In this document: piece by piece, positions 1 to 10,574 of the stretch
Position numbering within the stretch: the stretch's first letter is position 1
How the letters are laid out: each line of letters starts with the position of its first letter
Source of the DNA: Ornithodoros turicata
Taxonomy: Eukaryota > Arthropoda > Arachnida > Ixodida > Argasidae
Length of the DNA stretch: 64,000 bases
NCBI RefSeq assembly: GCF_037126465.1
Contig: NC_088209.1
Coordinates: 21,891,146-21,955,145 of the forward strand
Direction: 5' to 3'
Notes under the pieces: model-generated
The model's input: only the letters and a program-made list of their open reading frames with translations
Told to the model about the DNA's origin: nothing
Database searches by the model: none
Program-made: the position numbers and the translations under genes

Positions 1-189
1 TCGTTCCTCTTGAGCGAAAACCCGAGCATGAGGAAGCAGCCAACCACGATGGTGGCTATGGCGGCGCTGATCAGTGAGCGTTGCTGCGCGTCTAGTTGGC
101 CTTCCTCCTCCGGGCCGTCGGCCGTCGCAGGGTTCGTCGCGTCTATCACAGCCAAGACCAACGTGGGGGAAGTTCCGTTGCCGGTGTTT
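1..189 (-). CDS. Partial coding exon with a transmembrane helix (gene unknown)
   Basis: Read on the minus strand this stretch stays open and gives a plausible membrane-protein segment. It begins with a Thr/Pro/Ala-rich part, then an acidic run (DGPEEEGQLD), then a helix of about 20 hydrophobic residues (ISAAIATIVVGCFLMLGF) followed at once by SLKRN, a basic stop-transfer signature of a type I membrane protein. The exon runs off the left edge, so the cytoplasmic part is missing. The upstream boundary is uncertain: possible AG acceptors on the minus strand fall just before base 189 or before base 142. An in-frame stop lies further upstream, so the exon cannot extend far. No domain is recognised and the gene is not named. 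The plus-strand open frame here has no such features. Inference rests on hydropathy and charge pattern only. Confidence 0.45.
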
Positions 190-329
190 CTTCGAAGGAC
201 GATATGCGATGATAATTGCGATTGAGCGTGGCGCGAGGATTAACAGCATCTTCGTCAGCTTCTTCTTATAAGTCATTGACCGTCATCCACCAAGGGAGAC
301 TGCCGAGGGCTAAACTATTAGCTTAGGTG

Positions 330-445
330 TTCGCGGATTTCCCTGGATTTTCTTCAGATGCGCCCTGTGATAGTCGTGACGTTTCTCGCCTGAGCGTGGC
401 CGACTACGGCAAGCAGGCGGTGCATCACCGCAACCACCGTTGGCG
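330..445 (+). mobile_element. SINE fragment, internally deleted
   Basis: The order of blocks matches the better copies at 13668-13830 and 60048-60280: TTTCCCTGGATTTTC, then CAGATGCGCC, then TAGTCGTGACG, then GGCCGACTACGGCAAG. The central block carrying GTCGGCACAGTTCCC is missing. No tRNA-like head is present. It is an old 3' fragment of the second SINE subfamily. Confidence 0.6.
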
Positions 446-1276
446 GATGTCGTAGTGGATTTGGACTTACTCCTATTAACGATTTGAGAAGGATTCGCGT
501 GCCAATATATTAGCAGGTGTTCTTTAAGTACTTTGCGGCGAGAAGCGGCTATTTCGATCCTATGCAGGAAGTGCGGTTTAGTAGCGGTTCCCAGTAACGT
601 CCTCCCTTTAGTCATACTATTCATACTAAGCAATGGAAATGATTGCAATCTGGTCGTGTTACGTTGAAAGGCAACTATGTTATGTTAATGGATACTGGGC
701 GTTTCATTACGTATCGTCTACATAGGCTATCTTCTTTGGCCATTTTTTGTTTTAGCTTCCACTAAGGCAGATATCTGAAACGCGCATCCGCACTCAGCTA
801 TTCTGTGGTACGATGGCCCTTGACCATCAAAAAGAAGAAAGTTTTGCCCTCTAAAAAAGTCATTAAAGATTAGGGATGGTACCAGATTTTCAAGCATTAC
901 GCAGCCAGCGCGTACGTATGTGACCCGTTCTTGTGGCTCATTAATCTGAATACGTTGCGCTCACAGCAACCTGGTCTTTGTGTGCACTTTGGCAAACTAA
1001 CTGCAACTAATACGATGACTAACTTTTCCAGATCTTTTCTTTTTTAAACTGGAATCTAATCTAATCTATCAGGCGTATCGTCGGTGATTCCAAGTGATGC
1101 TGAGCAATCCACACTACAATTACTGGTATCAAGTGAAGAGGAATCTAGATCAACCTGAATTCCTTTCGTACGAGTTACTTCTATCGTGGATACTCTTGCA
1201 CCAATATTTATGTTTTGTAACGGTTGTAAGCTGACGTGAGCTGGTCGTTTTCCGTTAGATAAACGTTCCGTCTGAG
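446..1276. other. No gene or repeat recognised
   Basis: AT-rich sequence with many stops in all frames. Nothing with coding character, no tRNA-like box and no inverted repeat was seen. Confidence 0.4.
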
Positions 1277-1432
1277 AGTTTTAGTGTATCGTACGCTATC
1301 GCCTTTGCGCACGGAAGGGATAGCGTTGGTGGTTCTGCGCACGCGCAAAACATGAGAGCTTCGCGCAGTGCGCAGAACAACTGCGCTATCCCTTACGTAC
1401 GCAAAGGCCATAGCGTTCGACGCACTAAAACT
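1277..1432. mobile_element. Foldback MITE, family with AGTTTTAGTGYRTCG ends
   Basis: The two ends are inverted copies: AGTTTTAGTGTATCGTACGC at the left and, reverse-complemented, AGTTTTAGTGCGTCGAACGC at the right. Both arms continue into CTATCGCCTTTGCG-type and GGGATAGCG blocks. A second copy lies at 50708-50832. The minus-strand frames over both copies read similar peptides (LRVRR..NAIP.VRKG), which is a by-product of the repeat and not a gene. Confidence 0.75.
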
Positions 1433-3251
1433 CCCTATTTAATCCGAAACGCAATGAACGTTTGAGTCGTCCGACAGAGAACGGCAATGTCGAGCAACGC
1501 GTGTTGTCGTAGTAGGAATATTCTGCTCACAAATGGCACGAGTATTTGGCATATTTTGAAGCAGCTGCTAGAAGGCTGTCATTTCTGTAAGAAGTGAAGG
1601 GAACTTGAGGCCTCTTAGGTCTTGAGGCTAAACCGATCCTTGGCCGCACGCTTTCCGCCGCATCCGCTCCAATTCCTTCATTCATCGGGCAGCCCAATGT
1701 ACTCATCGCAACCTTCAAACCACCATGAGACAAATGGAAAATCACTGGTGATGTCGTATGGGTGTCCACTAATTCCAGTTTCACTTCTCGTCTAAGAGCA
1801 GAACAAGTGTCTAGTAAAGTGCAACACCGCCATCTGGAGGAGGACTTGTTAAACAGGGAGCGCTCGGACGAGCCGTGACCGTGGCACACAAATCAGAGAG
1901 GGCGCGAGAAGCACTTGACTCTTGCTAACTCTGCTGTTCGCGGCGGTATGTGCATGTATAGTGCACGAGACTTTCAGAAAAAAAAAAAAAAAAAATAGAA
2001 ATAGTTAGTTTGCATGTTGAGATTATATGACGTTATAGTCATACACAGGCTGAAAAAAAAAGCAAAAGAAGGAAGAACTACAGTCGATCGACACCTTGTA
2101 GAGTTATTGTGGCTACAATGGCTATATACTCTCTCATCTGGTGGGAGTCTACAAAGGGTTTCGGATTTCTTCTGCTATTAGTGATGCTATTAATGAGTAC
2201 CATAGGCCATGTTTCAACGATACAGAAAGTATTTATCGAGGTGGATGATTCTTGTCTTTCGTGGCTAGCCCTCCGTTTTCAGGGCGCCAAAGGTCAAAAA
2301 AAGAAAATGGCAATAAAAGACATGAGTGAGGGGCATGAAAGCCCGAGGAACTGTGTACACTTGTCCTGTGAAGGGTACTCTAATGCAGTCTCTTTCCTAG
2401 ACCATTACATGCCCTTAGACCTCCTGTACAATGACTATATACTCACCTCGGGAATGGTCGGGACTAAAGGTCATCATGGTCAGGACTAAACACTGTCACC
2501 TGTCTTCGTGCAGGAGACCTATAGTCCCCTGTGATGTCAGCGCACTGCTACAAGCACTTTACATCTGCTTTTACTGTCACTCGGAGGCAGTGTTCACATA
2601 TGTAATTGCCTCGTTGAGCATGGGAAAAGGACATGCAAACATGTGAAAGCCTGAATGCGTTTGCCCTTTTTTTCTTTCACAGGGCGACATACAAGACACG
2701 GAAGGTAAAATTTGATAATTTTGTGGTAAAAGCATTGCGAAACAGCTTAGTTTCAACTTGACCAGTGAGATTACACGTACATGTTACTGCATAACGTTAA
2801 ACTCTTGCATCAAATTGCGGTGAAACACCTCATCTCATCGCCATTCCTGTAGTTGCTGTTATTGTTGTTGTTTGCATCAAATTCGTCGAGATTCAAAAAT
2901 GAAAAGTCTCGTAAGTTTGTTCTGAACGAGAAATTTAAGGAAAGTAAATATTTGGGTGCGACCTTTGGGTTATCTTTGGTTCGACGTGCATATCTGGCGC
3001 CGCAATCTCAGAAAAATTATCTATCCGATAGCCTGAGTCATCAGTACTTCCACGTCACAATTTTCGTCACAACTGCGCTCATAATCTTTTAGTAAGTTAA
3101 AATTTACAACTATGGGCAACATTATGTCGAAGTCGCCATCAACTGCGCACTGCTCGTCAAATATGGCACAAAAGCTGCATTGCACGCGCATAACACTGTG
3201 TCTAAAACAAAAGAAGTCGGCTACGTAGTCGTCATGAGCCAGTCGGGAACA
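1433..3251. other. Unassigned sequence
   Basis: Holds a poly-A run near 1979-1996 and several frames of 110-126 codons on either strand without recognisable domains. The minus-strand frame 1527-1889 is the longest around 1.5-1.9 kb, but it has no motif I can name. A non-coding or fast-evolving exon cannot be excluded. Confidence 0.3.
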
Positions 3252-3253
3252 TA

Positions 3254-4173
3254 CAGGGTGTTTCAAAAAACGTGTCATTCGGACTTTATAAAAAAAAACG
3301 GAGCGACGGAAAAATACGGGGTAAACGGCATTTGTGTGGCAACTAAATTTGCCACCCTGCAAAAATATTTTCATTTGATTTTAATTAAAAGAAATTGAAT
3401 TTCTGTAATGGAACTCTAAAATTTCCCAAGTCAACCTAACGTTTTTTTTTTGTGTTTTTGTTTTTTTCACAGAATTAGAGAGCCCGTAGCGAACTTAGTC
3501 AGATCCACCAAGAAGTCCGCTCGATATTGCAAATGGAACTGCCCAAAAAAAGTCCCGAAATTGAGGCTTCAGAGTTTCGGGTATTCAACAGCGCACCAAA
3601 TCAGTCGCAAAGATGCGCGAAGGGCAGGACATGCTCCTGCCCCCATGAAGTTAGAACAGTTTATCGTCGTACCGGCGTGCAGCACAAGACGCGCCGATAA
3701 CAAGGCGAGTGACATTCCACCATACGTTGATAAGCGGGAAACAAAAATGATTCCGCCTCTTTTTTCCCGCCCTCTTTTTTTCGACCTTCTATCTTTCATG
3801 GGGGCAGGAGCATGTGCTGTTCTCTGCGCATCTTTGCGACTGACTTGGTGCGCTGTTGAATACCCGAAACTCTGAAGCCTCAGTTTCGGGACTTTTTTTG
3901 GGCAGTTCGATTTGCAATATCGAGCGGATTTCTTGGTGGATCTGACTAAGTTCGCTACGGGCTCTCTAATTCTGTAAAAAAAAAAAATGGTAGGTTGACT
4001 TGGGAAATTTTGGAGTTCAATTAAAGAAATTCAATTTCTTTTACTTAAAATTAAATGAAAATAATTTTACAAGGTGGCAAATTCAGTTGCCACACAAACG
4101 CCGTTTACTCCGTATTTTTCCGTCACCCCGTTTTTTTATAAAGTCCGAATGACACGTTTTTTGAAACACCCTG
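3254..4173. mobile_element. 920 bp foldback DNA transposon (non-autonomous), CAGGGTGTTTCA ends
   Basis: Starts CAGGGTGTTTCAAAAAACG and ends with its reverse complement, flanked on both sides by TA (3252-3253 and 4174-4175). The arms run almost the whole length: CGTGTCATTCGGACTTTATA, the TTGCCACCTTG-type block, the AGAGAGCCCGTAGCGAACTT block and GGGTATTCAACAGCGCACCA recur inverted, with the loop near 3700-3790. The TA duplication fits the Tc1/mariner superfamily. The 141-codon frame inside is a product of the palindrome; no transposase DDE motif is present. Related ends occur at 12432-13013, 18787-19560 and 37372-38132. Confidence 0.85.
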
Positions 4174-4494
4174 TAGATCACTGTTGCTACACAAGTTGGC
4201 GATTATCTCTCACCAGGTGTCGCGCCGAGCCGATTTGCCGCAATTTTATTAGCGAATTAAAAGTATTTAGCATTCCATGTCGCATGTATAACTTGTTGGG
4301 CTGGGTTTACAAGCAACAAGCTGCTAAACTACACCGCCAACGTAACCTCTCTGTGTCAACAACGAGATCTTCAGAAACGTGTGAAGTGCACTCCTCGTAT
4401 CAGAGGCCCTGTTGACACTGACCAGCAAGACGTCTTGTAACATTTATTTATTTATTTTATTTGCTTCCATCATACAGGCAGTGGAACTCGAAGC

Positions 4495-4642
4495 CAGGGG
4501 CGGATCTAGAGGGGGGATCAGGGCGTCTTGACCCCTTTCTCAATTTCTGTCTTCACATAGTGTTTGATTGACCTAGACCGTGTATCTACCATACTGGCCA
4601 AGGCTGGACCCCTCTCTCAGAAAAATCCTGGATCCGCCCCTG
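4495..4642. mobile_element. 148 bp hAT-type MITE with 8 bp target duplication
   Basis: Terminal inverted repeats CAGGGGCGGATCTAGA and CAGGGGCGGATCCAGGA (right end reverse-complemented). The element is flanked by a perfect 8 bp direct repeat, CTCGAAGC, at 4487-4494 and 4643-4650. An 8 bp duplication with a CAGGG start is characteristic of hAT elements. Too small to encode anything; it would need a transposase in trans. Confidence 0.88.
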
Positions 4643-4650
4643 CTCGAAGC

Positions 4651-5065
4651 TACAAGCTGATACATCAGTCTAAAAGCGTTTCTTTTAGTGCGTTTGGGTT
4701 TACACACGCCTTCCTGTCGTACGTGCAGTGTCGAGTTACTTGCCTGGCCAGTACAGTACTGTTCGAATGATGAGAGTAATCAGCTTCGTTTTGGGGAAAC
4801 ACACTTTTCTGCAGGTGTTATCGGAATCATTTCCGACAATGAAGAGCGGTGTGAAGTGAATACTTTGCTCTCTCGGAGGTAAGGCCTGCCGGCTCTTGTT
4901 GGCTCACGGGATGTATCAGATACTGAACCGAACGAAATTTCTTCAGTTGCACAATGTTTTAACGATGGTGTTCTCGTGAGGTGTGACGTATTAATAACCA
5001 TCTTGGCCAAAGCCCAATAAAGCTCAAACCCACGATTCAAACACTACGGGCGTGTCAGATGTGAC
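4651..5065. other. No gene recognised
   Basis: Short frames only; no repeat boundary seen between the hAT MITE and the TTAA-flanked element. Confidence 0.35.
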
Positions 5066-5069
5066 TTAA

Positions 5070-5573
5070 GGCGGACTCATGCGGTCTAGTTAACGTTCAC
5101 CTCCGGAGAGGGTTGGCTGCACCGCCGCAAAATTATTTTCTTCGCTTTGCTTTCCTCCCGCGATTTAAGGAAGTAATGTAATCGGCGTCAGCGTGCAGAA
5201 CATGCTAGCAAACGACAAAGCCATTATTTTCATTCGCAGGGATCTGGAAAACTGCAGTAAGCTTGTCGAATTTATCGATTGCAATCAATGCCCTGACTAT
5301 TACTGTAGGGAATGACATCATTTTGGCCCAAATATCACGGGCGAGCGTGCAGAGAGAAACGATTTTGTTGCACCTCCCCTAGACTCCCATGTATTGAAAA
5401 TTTGATAAACTGTAAATCGACAAAAATCAATTACACCTACCATTACACCTGTCATTACCTAGATAAACTCGAAGGGAACACGTCTGTACCTGTTTCGTGT
5501 AGAAATCCAGCGAGGTTCACGATAACTCTGCGTACAAAAATTACCCATAGACTTCTTAAGAAGTGAGTCCGCC
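5070..5573. mobile_element. 504 bp TTAA-flanked MITE (piggyBac-like)
   Basis: Starts GGCGGACTCA and ends TGAGTCCGCC, with TTAA on both sides (5066-5069 and 5574-5577). TTAA duplication is the hallmark of piggyBac-type transposition. The 10 bp inverted repeat is short and the interior is not symmetric, unlike the foldback elements nearby. The interior holds no transposase; an 84-codon frame at its right end is not recognisable. Superfamily assignment rests on the target site. Confidence 0.7.
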
Positions 5574-5577
5574 TTAA

Positions 5578-5760
5578 GGTAAATTAGATGAAAAATTGCC
5601 TGCAGCCTTCTGCATTCTCTTTCGATCCTGATCCTCGTTTCGGCTTCTTCTCTCCCTTCTTATTTTCTTCTCTCTCAACGACTGTTACGGACGGTCCTAC
5701 ACGGCTGCTGACGTTGGTGGGCCTAATAAAGCTATCGCTTTAAAATGAAATGGAACAGAA
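5578..5760. other. Spacer between two mobile elements
   Basis: Pyrimidine-rich (TTCTCTCCC-like tracts) with no coding frame. Confidence 0.35.
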
Positions 5761-5994
5761 ACCGGTAAGGAAGGGAGTTGCCTCAGGACAGAAGCCGCCG
5801 ATATTTCGAACAGAGACTGTTCTTCTTCTGGGCACCGTCCTCATCATTGGCATGGTATACCATGCATCATGCATGCATCATGGCATGGTATACCATGCCA
5901 ATGATGAGGACGGTGCCCAGAAGAAGAGCAGTTTCTGTTCGAAATATCGGCGGCTTCTGTCCTGAGGCAACTCCCTTCCTACATCTCTACCGGT
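5761..5994. mobile_element. Near-perfect 234 bp palindrome, possible Penelope-like end pair
   Basis: Two arms of about 100 bp face each other around a CATGCATG-type centre at about 5865-5885. Both carry ACCGGT near the outside, then AAGGAAGGGAGTTGCCTCAG / GACAGAAGCCGCCGATATTT, then TTCTTCTTCTGGGCACCGTC. The order 'GAAGAAG ... CGAAATATCGGC' resembles the tails of Penelope-like elements, which often occur as inverted partial copies. The centre repeats GGCATGGTATACCATG. It could equally be a simple foldback MITE; no TSD was defined. Confidence 0.6.
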
Positions 5995-6169
5995 TCGCTG
6001 GATTTCTACCCATCTAAGAAACCGGTAAAAGGTCTTTACGCGACTATAGCTGTGTACTGACACGGACAATGATCCCCACGGAATACTCTAGCAGAGGAAG
6101 CAAAAAAAAAAAAAAAAAGGAAGGAAGGAAGAAAGAAACGGGCGGGGCCGTGTCAGGGTGGACGGCCGT

Positions 6170-6548
6170 TGGTTTAACGTGAAACGTCTTCCGCAGATGT
6201 ATCGGTATAGCCTTCGCTCGCTTTGTCTATCGACTCGGGGTCAGCGGCGGTATAGGTGTGCTCACGCCGTCGTTCACCGCGCGCGCCTCGTCAACTTTCA
6301 GACCGCTCCCGCAAGCGTCTCGCTCGCTCGGCGCCGGACATTGGGGTACCAGTGTGCGGCCCACAGCCTACCCTTTCCAATGCAATTTGTATTTCCGGCT
6401 TGCTCTTGCGCGCTTGCGTGTCTCCGGCGTTACAATAGTTACGGAATTATTAAGGCGAGACGATATAGACGTTTTCGTTGCAGTACAAAGTTCTATCTGG
6501 TACCCGTGTGTTTCGGTCTGACTTTAAAGACGTTTCACGTTAAAACTC
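6170..6548. mobile_element. Candidate MITE with TTTAACGTGAAACGTCTT ends
   Basis: GTTTAACGTGAAACGTCTT at 6171-6190 recurs inverted at 6527-6547. The interior is GC-rich and not symmetric. A 168-codon frame spans the element but has no recognisable domain and runs into the neighbouring repeat, so it is not called a gene. Confidence 0.45.
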
Positions 6549-6559
6549 CTGACGGAGTT

Positions 6560-7240
6560 CTGTCCCATCTTAGGTTGAGCATTCGCACCGCGCTTGGAGA
6601 CCGTGAGTGGCGCGCTGCGGACATAGCAGACGACACCACCGGCCCTGTCGTCTGCTACAGGTGATTTTGTGGCTGAGCCGCAGGATATTCACAATTGTTC
6701 GAAGATCACGAAAAGACATCACGTTGAGGCTCGCGCTCACATGTAACGCCAAATAGATAGAGAAAGCCTGTGTACTCGTCGCCGTGACGTAACAACTAAG
6801 AGCCAGCCAATCAGGATCCTGTTTTCAACGACCGTAGCCAATCACGGACGTGTTTTCAGCGGTCGTAACTATGGAGACGAGCCACCGTCAGCCGCATGGG
6901 CAGCCACTGTCGTCTGCGAGCAGTGAACGTCCCCGCGTACTAATGAGAAAACAAAATAAAAAACGGTCCCACATTTTTCTCAATCATTTTCTGGAAAACG
7001 TGTTGCACTTGTAGTCTACAGGTTCACATTTGCGAAGTTAGCTGCAGTCGTTTGCGAGTTCTTGAATTCGCAGAACGGCGAATCACGGTAGCCGACGAAT
7101 TCTGACTTTGTGTCCACGTAGCGAAGGAGGAAGAGGAGGCATTAGGCACGCCTTCTGTATCCAGGTGGCGCTGTCACATGGCAGCAGAAAGGTATGACGT
7201 TTCTTGCATCTTCCGCTGAAGTATATGGCTTAGCCCCGCC
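6560..7240 (-). mobile_element. Old repeat of the GTAGCAGACGACAGG family, split by a younger insertion
   Basis: The part at 6560-6706 is the reverse complement of 52690-52830: GAATATCCTGCGGCTCAGCC, then GTAGCAGACGACAGG, then TCGTCTGCTA. The part at 7181-7240 (GCAGCAGAAAGGTATGACGT) matches the outer arm of the related copy at 31160-31200. The two pieces are separated by a 430 bp MITE with a TCACATG duplication, so this was one element before that insertion. Family type is unknown; the copy at 30794-31187 shows it can form a foldback. Confidence 0.6.
6744..7173 (+). mobile_element. 430 bp hAT-like MITE, copy 1
   Basis: One of three copies of the same sequence (others at 8488-8924 plus, 26467-26897 minus). 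Shared landmarks in order: GTACTCGTCGCCGTGACGTA, CAACTAA, AGCCGCATGGGCAGCCACTG, GAACGTCCCCGCGTACTAA, and GCGAAGGAGG near the end. Ends are imperfect inverted repeats of the type CAACGYCACCTAGATASAGA. Immediately outside is TCACATG on both sides (6737-6743, 7174-7180), a target duplication. No open frame of note. Confidence 0.8.
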
Positions 7241-8059
7241 ATAGCTGAAGCAAGGGGAACGTCGCTCGCGCGATAACACGGATACATACCTCCTCCTCCT
7301 CCTCCGTCATCCCATTCTCCTTTTTCTTCTTCTTGTCTACTCCCGGTCAAAGGCTCCACTTCCCTTCCTTCCTCTACGTCTGTCCAGCTCGTCACAGCAT
7401 CCACTGATCCATGCATATGTTCCGCTTGTGTATCATCCCACATTCCGTTTTTCTTCCGTCTACTCGACACCAGAAAGACACGTACATGGAGACACGCGGA
7501 AAATAAAAATCTTGTCCCATGTAATTCCTCCGAACGACGCAACTGTTCCATCTTCTTTCGTCCTTGCCCATTGTTTACCCATCACGGCACCCAATTTATG
7601 CGCGGCCTTCCTTTGAAACGCGTAAATTCCGCCTGCAGTTGAGAAAGGCGTCCAGGCTGCGTCCTTTCAAACATATGCCGCGGGGGTTCCATCACTGTTC
7701 TTTGCTTGATCGATTTCCCTCGGACGCTGTGGCACAGAATCGCTCGGAACGGTGGTGCCAAGTCTGCACGGGTGGGACGTGTCTGTTTAATTTGAACAAC
7801 TCCGTTATTCTCAGCGGTAAACGAAGCACACTAATCGGAAGGAAAACTGGCGCCGAGCTTCCTCTACGCGCACTGAAATTTCTGTATAGGATAATACTTG
7901 TAACATTCGGGGCGTCAGCGCTAACTATGACATGATGTTTGGCTAATCAATATCGTAATTTGTGAAAGACAGAAGTTTTGCGCAGTAACAACAGCGGTTC
8001 CTTTCGGTGTGCTGACGCCGTTACCGCAAAAAAAATTAAAATAAATAAGAAATAAAAAT
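7241..8059. other. No gene recognised
   Basis: Contains a CTC microsatellite near 7290-7306 and several 60-125 codon frames on both strands that overlap each other; none shows a domain. Confidence 0.3.
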
Positions 8060-8310
8060 AAAGAGCCACACCTAGACTGGGAGGCGGCACGGGTTCGAAT
8101 CCCGGCACCGGCTGTGCTGTCAGAGGTTTTCCCCTTGGTTTTCCGTCAGTCTTTTCAGAAGAATGTCGGCACACATTTCCCCCGAAGTCGGCCCAGGATG
8201 CATACTACACTTCTGTCTCCACTTCTTCCTGCTGTCCTCTCTCCATCTGTCCACGTCTGTATGCCTCTCACAGTCACAGTTGCTTCGCGGTCATAACACG
8301 AAATAAGATA
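8060..8310 (+). mobile_element. tRNA-derived SINE, family 1
   Basis: Contains a pol III B-box (GGGTTCGAATCCC) after the head block AGACTGGGAGG. The body follows: GGCTGTGCTGTCAGAGGTTT, GTCGGCACA, GAAGTCGGCCCAGGATGCAT, then CTGCTGTCCTCTCTCCATCT and CACAGTTGCTTCGCGG. The upstream half of the tRNA-like head is missing or diverged. The 3' end is AT-rich. Matching copies occur at 29880, 39250 and 53026. Confidence 0.85.
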
Positions 8311-8487
8311 TATTTTGAGCTACGCTTTGCTGCTCCGCGTGAAACGCGCTTTCCTCCTTGCCCTTAAATGCGAGGGAGAAAACATATCGGGATGATACTC
8401 TGTATATGTATAACTCAGGATTATCAGTAAAATTTTTACGTCGGTGGCTCGAAGCACACCTGCGCAGAAATGTTTACTGGCTCAGAG

Positions 8488-8924
8488 CAACACGACCTCG
8501 ATAGAGAATTCCTGCGTACTCGTCGCCGTGACGTAACAACTAACGGTCAACCAATCAGGGTCGTGTTTTCAACGGCCGTAGCCAATCGCGAACGTGCTTT
8601 CAGCGGTCATAGCCATGAAGCGAGCTACCGTCAGCCGCATGGGCAGCCACTGTCGTCTGCGAGTAATGAACGTCCCCGCGTACTAAATGGGAAAGCAAAG
8701 TAAAGCGCAAAACAGTCCCATATTTTTCTCAATACTGATTTTCCGGAAAGCGTGTACACTTTTAGTGTATAGGTATAAATTTTCGAAGTTAGCTACAATC
8801 ATTTGCGAGTTCCTGAACTGGCAGAATGACGAATCGCTGTAGCAGACGAATGCTAACTATATGTGTCCACTTAGCGAAGGAGGGAGAGGAGGCATTAAGC
8901 ACCCCTTCTGTATATGGGTGACGT
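8488..8924 (+). mobile_element. 430 bp hAT-like MITE, copy 2
   Basis: Same order of blocks as copy 1, with GTACTCGTCGCCGTGACGTA at 8518 and GCGAAGGAGG near 8875. The right end is followed by a CT microsatellite. No clear target duplication remains. Confidence 0.75.
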
Positions 8925-8934
8925 CTTCTCTCTC

Positions 8935-8975
8935 TCTCTTCCTCTCTCTCTCTGTGGTTACTGCTTCTGTGCTAT
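8935..8975. repeat. CT microsatellite
   Basis: Runs of TCTCTCTC broken by TTCC, directly after the MITE end. Confidence 0.85.
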
Positions 8976-10317
8976 CACCGATTGACGCGCACAATAGGTG
9001 ATGTCGGTTTCGCGGATTAGTGACGTTATGAGCGCTACGTCGTCTGCTACGTACTTCCTGGGCAAATTGCTGCTCGCTGTCGCAATCGCGTGTAGGAACG
9101 GTATATCACGTTCCTGTTCCTAGGAAAGGATGGTTGTTGTATATTTACATGAACAAATAGCATAGCAAAGGGTCATATCGCTTATCCCACCTTCAGTAGA
9201 GCCACGGTCCTTTTGTATTGTTGACTGATTAGACGAGTCACAAAATTAGTGAGCCCATCTTCCTTATCACGGTCCTCGTATTGCGAACTGTAGGATGGGA
9301 CAAGCGTAAGCTTGCTCACATCACGCTTCAAATATAAAGCGCCACCTGCGGCACGCAGGGGCTCATGGGAACTTATCACGGTCCTTATACCTCGAACGGA
9401 ATATACTCCTTCATTCTCGGAGTATCGAAGAACCGTGGCAGACCCCAGAAATAGTAAAGAAACGAATTTCGCGGTGACAACAGACTCTGAACGCGATTCG
9501 TGTGCGTCAATTTTTGCAATGAAAATTATTGAAATGAAAGTGACTATGGTATGTAGAGAACTTGTGGTGTGTAATATTTGCAAAAATGAGCTGGTCGGCG
9601 TCGCTTTTACACAATCAAGCAATGACGGCTCGAGAGACTCGGACATGTGCCGAAGATTTTCCGTTACAACTGTCAGTCTCGACAGCCGATTTCAAATTTT
9701 CGGTCTATATAGACAACATTCATTAGATTGTCTGGGACGTGTGCTACCGGTTATTGCTCCCTTACAATATTTGCTAGGAGCCGGTGCAAATATTTTCGGT
9801 GAAAATTATTGTCTAAATTCGATATATTTAATATTTATCTAAAATTTCTAATTTATCTAAATATTCTACATTTCGTAGAATGGTGCGAAAGAGGCAAGTA
9901 ATTCATTAATGAATGTTTTGATACGTTTGGTCAATGCAGCCGAAGGAAAACTGGAGTTATGTGAGATGTTGCTCCAATTAAAACATTTCTAGTGTCTCTT
10001 TGACTATCTAATGCTAGCGACTCACTTTGAATATACACGGAACCACATTGCATCATTGCCAACCCTTTCATAATGGCTTTTTTTTTTTCCTGTAATAAGC
10101 CTTCGTATACCCCCTATCATCAATTGAAAATATTTTCGAGTGATAAGATGAATGAATTACATTCAGCATTGCTTTTATGTTATCATTCTGTTGAAGAACT
10201 ACAAGATTTTACCGCAAATTTACAGCATTGTTCCGAGATATTTTCCTGAAACTTACATATTTTCCTCAATAAACTCTTTCCGTTCCGCGTGCAAGTAAGT
10301 CTATTCTTCTACCGCAA
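8976..10317. other. Unassigned sequence with overlapping frames
   Basis: A 176-codon plus-strand frame (9312-9842) and a 154-codon minus-strand frame (9182-9646) overlap. Neither has a recognisable domain. CTTATCACGGTCCT occurs twice, about 110 bp apart (9266, 9374), suggesting a short local duplication. AT content rises after 9800. Confidence 0.3.
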
Positions 10318-10442
10318 GGCAATTAACAACAACAACAAATAAATTAATGATAATGAATGGGGAAATTCGTTACGTAAGGTGCGGCCCACTACCCCAAGGC
10401 ACAATGAGGCAGGATGAGATGTGTCCTGATGACGAGGAGATG
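10318..10442 (-). mobile_element. 3' end of a non-LTR retrotransposon with a (TTG)n tail
   Basis: On the minus strand it reads TGTGCCTTGGGGTAGTGGGC, CGCACCTTACG, AATTTCCCCATTC and then a TTGTTGTTGTTG tail. The same kind of end (TGTGCCCCGAGGAGGTGAAC, then TGTTGTTGTTG) terminates the LINE remnant at 53370-54347. Only the last 120 bp is present, typical of 5'-truncated LINE insertions. Confidence 0.55.
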
Positions 10443-10574
10443 AATGATGCTATATAGGGCCGATAGTCAGTGAAGTCAGTAAGACATCAGAACGGTATAG
10501 GCAAAACCACAGCACGCAAACACACACAGCACACAGGTACGCAGGCAGATCATAGGGTAGAGAGATCATTGCCA

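Noticed and set aside
1208..1411. Conserved small protein shared with 50637-50852
   Set aside because: The shared peptide comes from two copies of a foldback MITE.
3450..3875. 141-codon frame inside the 920 bp element as a transposase
   Set aside because: It reads through the palindrome arms and has no DDE/D motif or DNA-binding domain.
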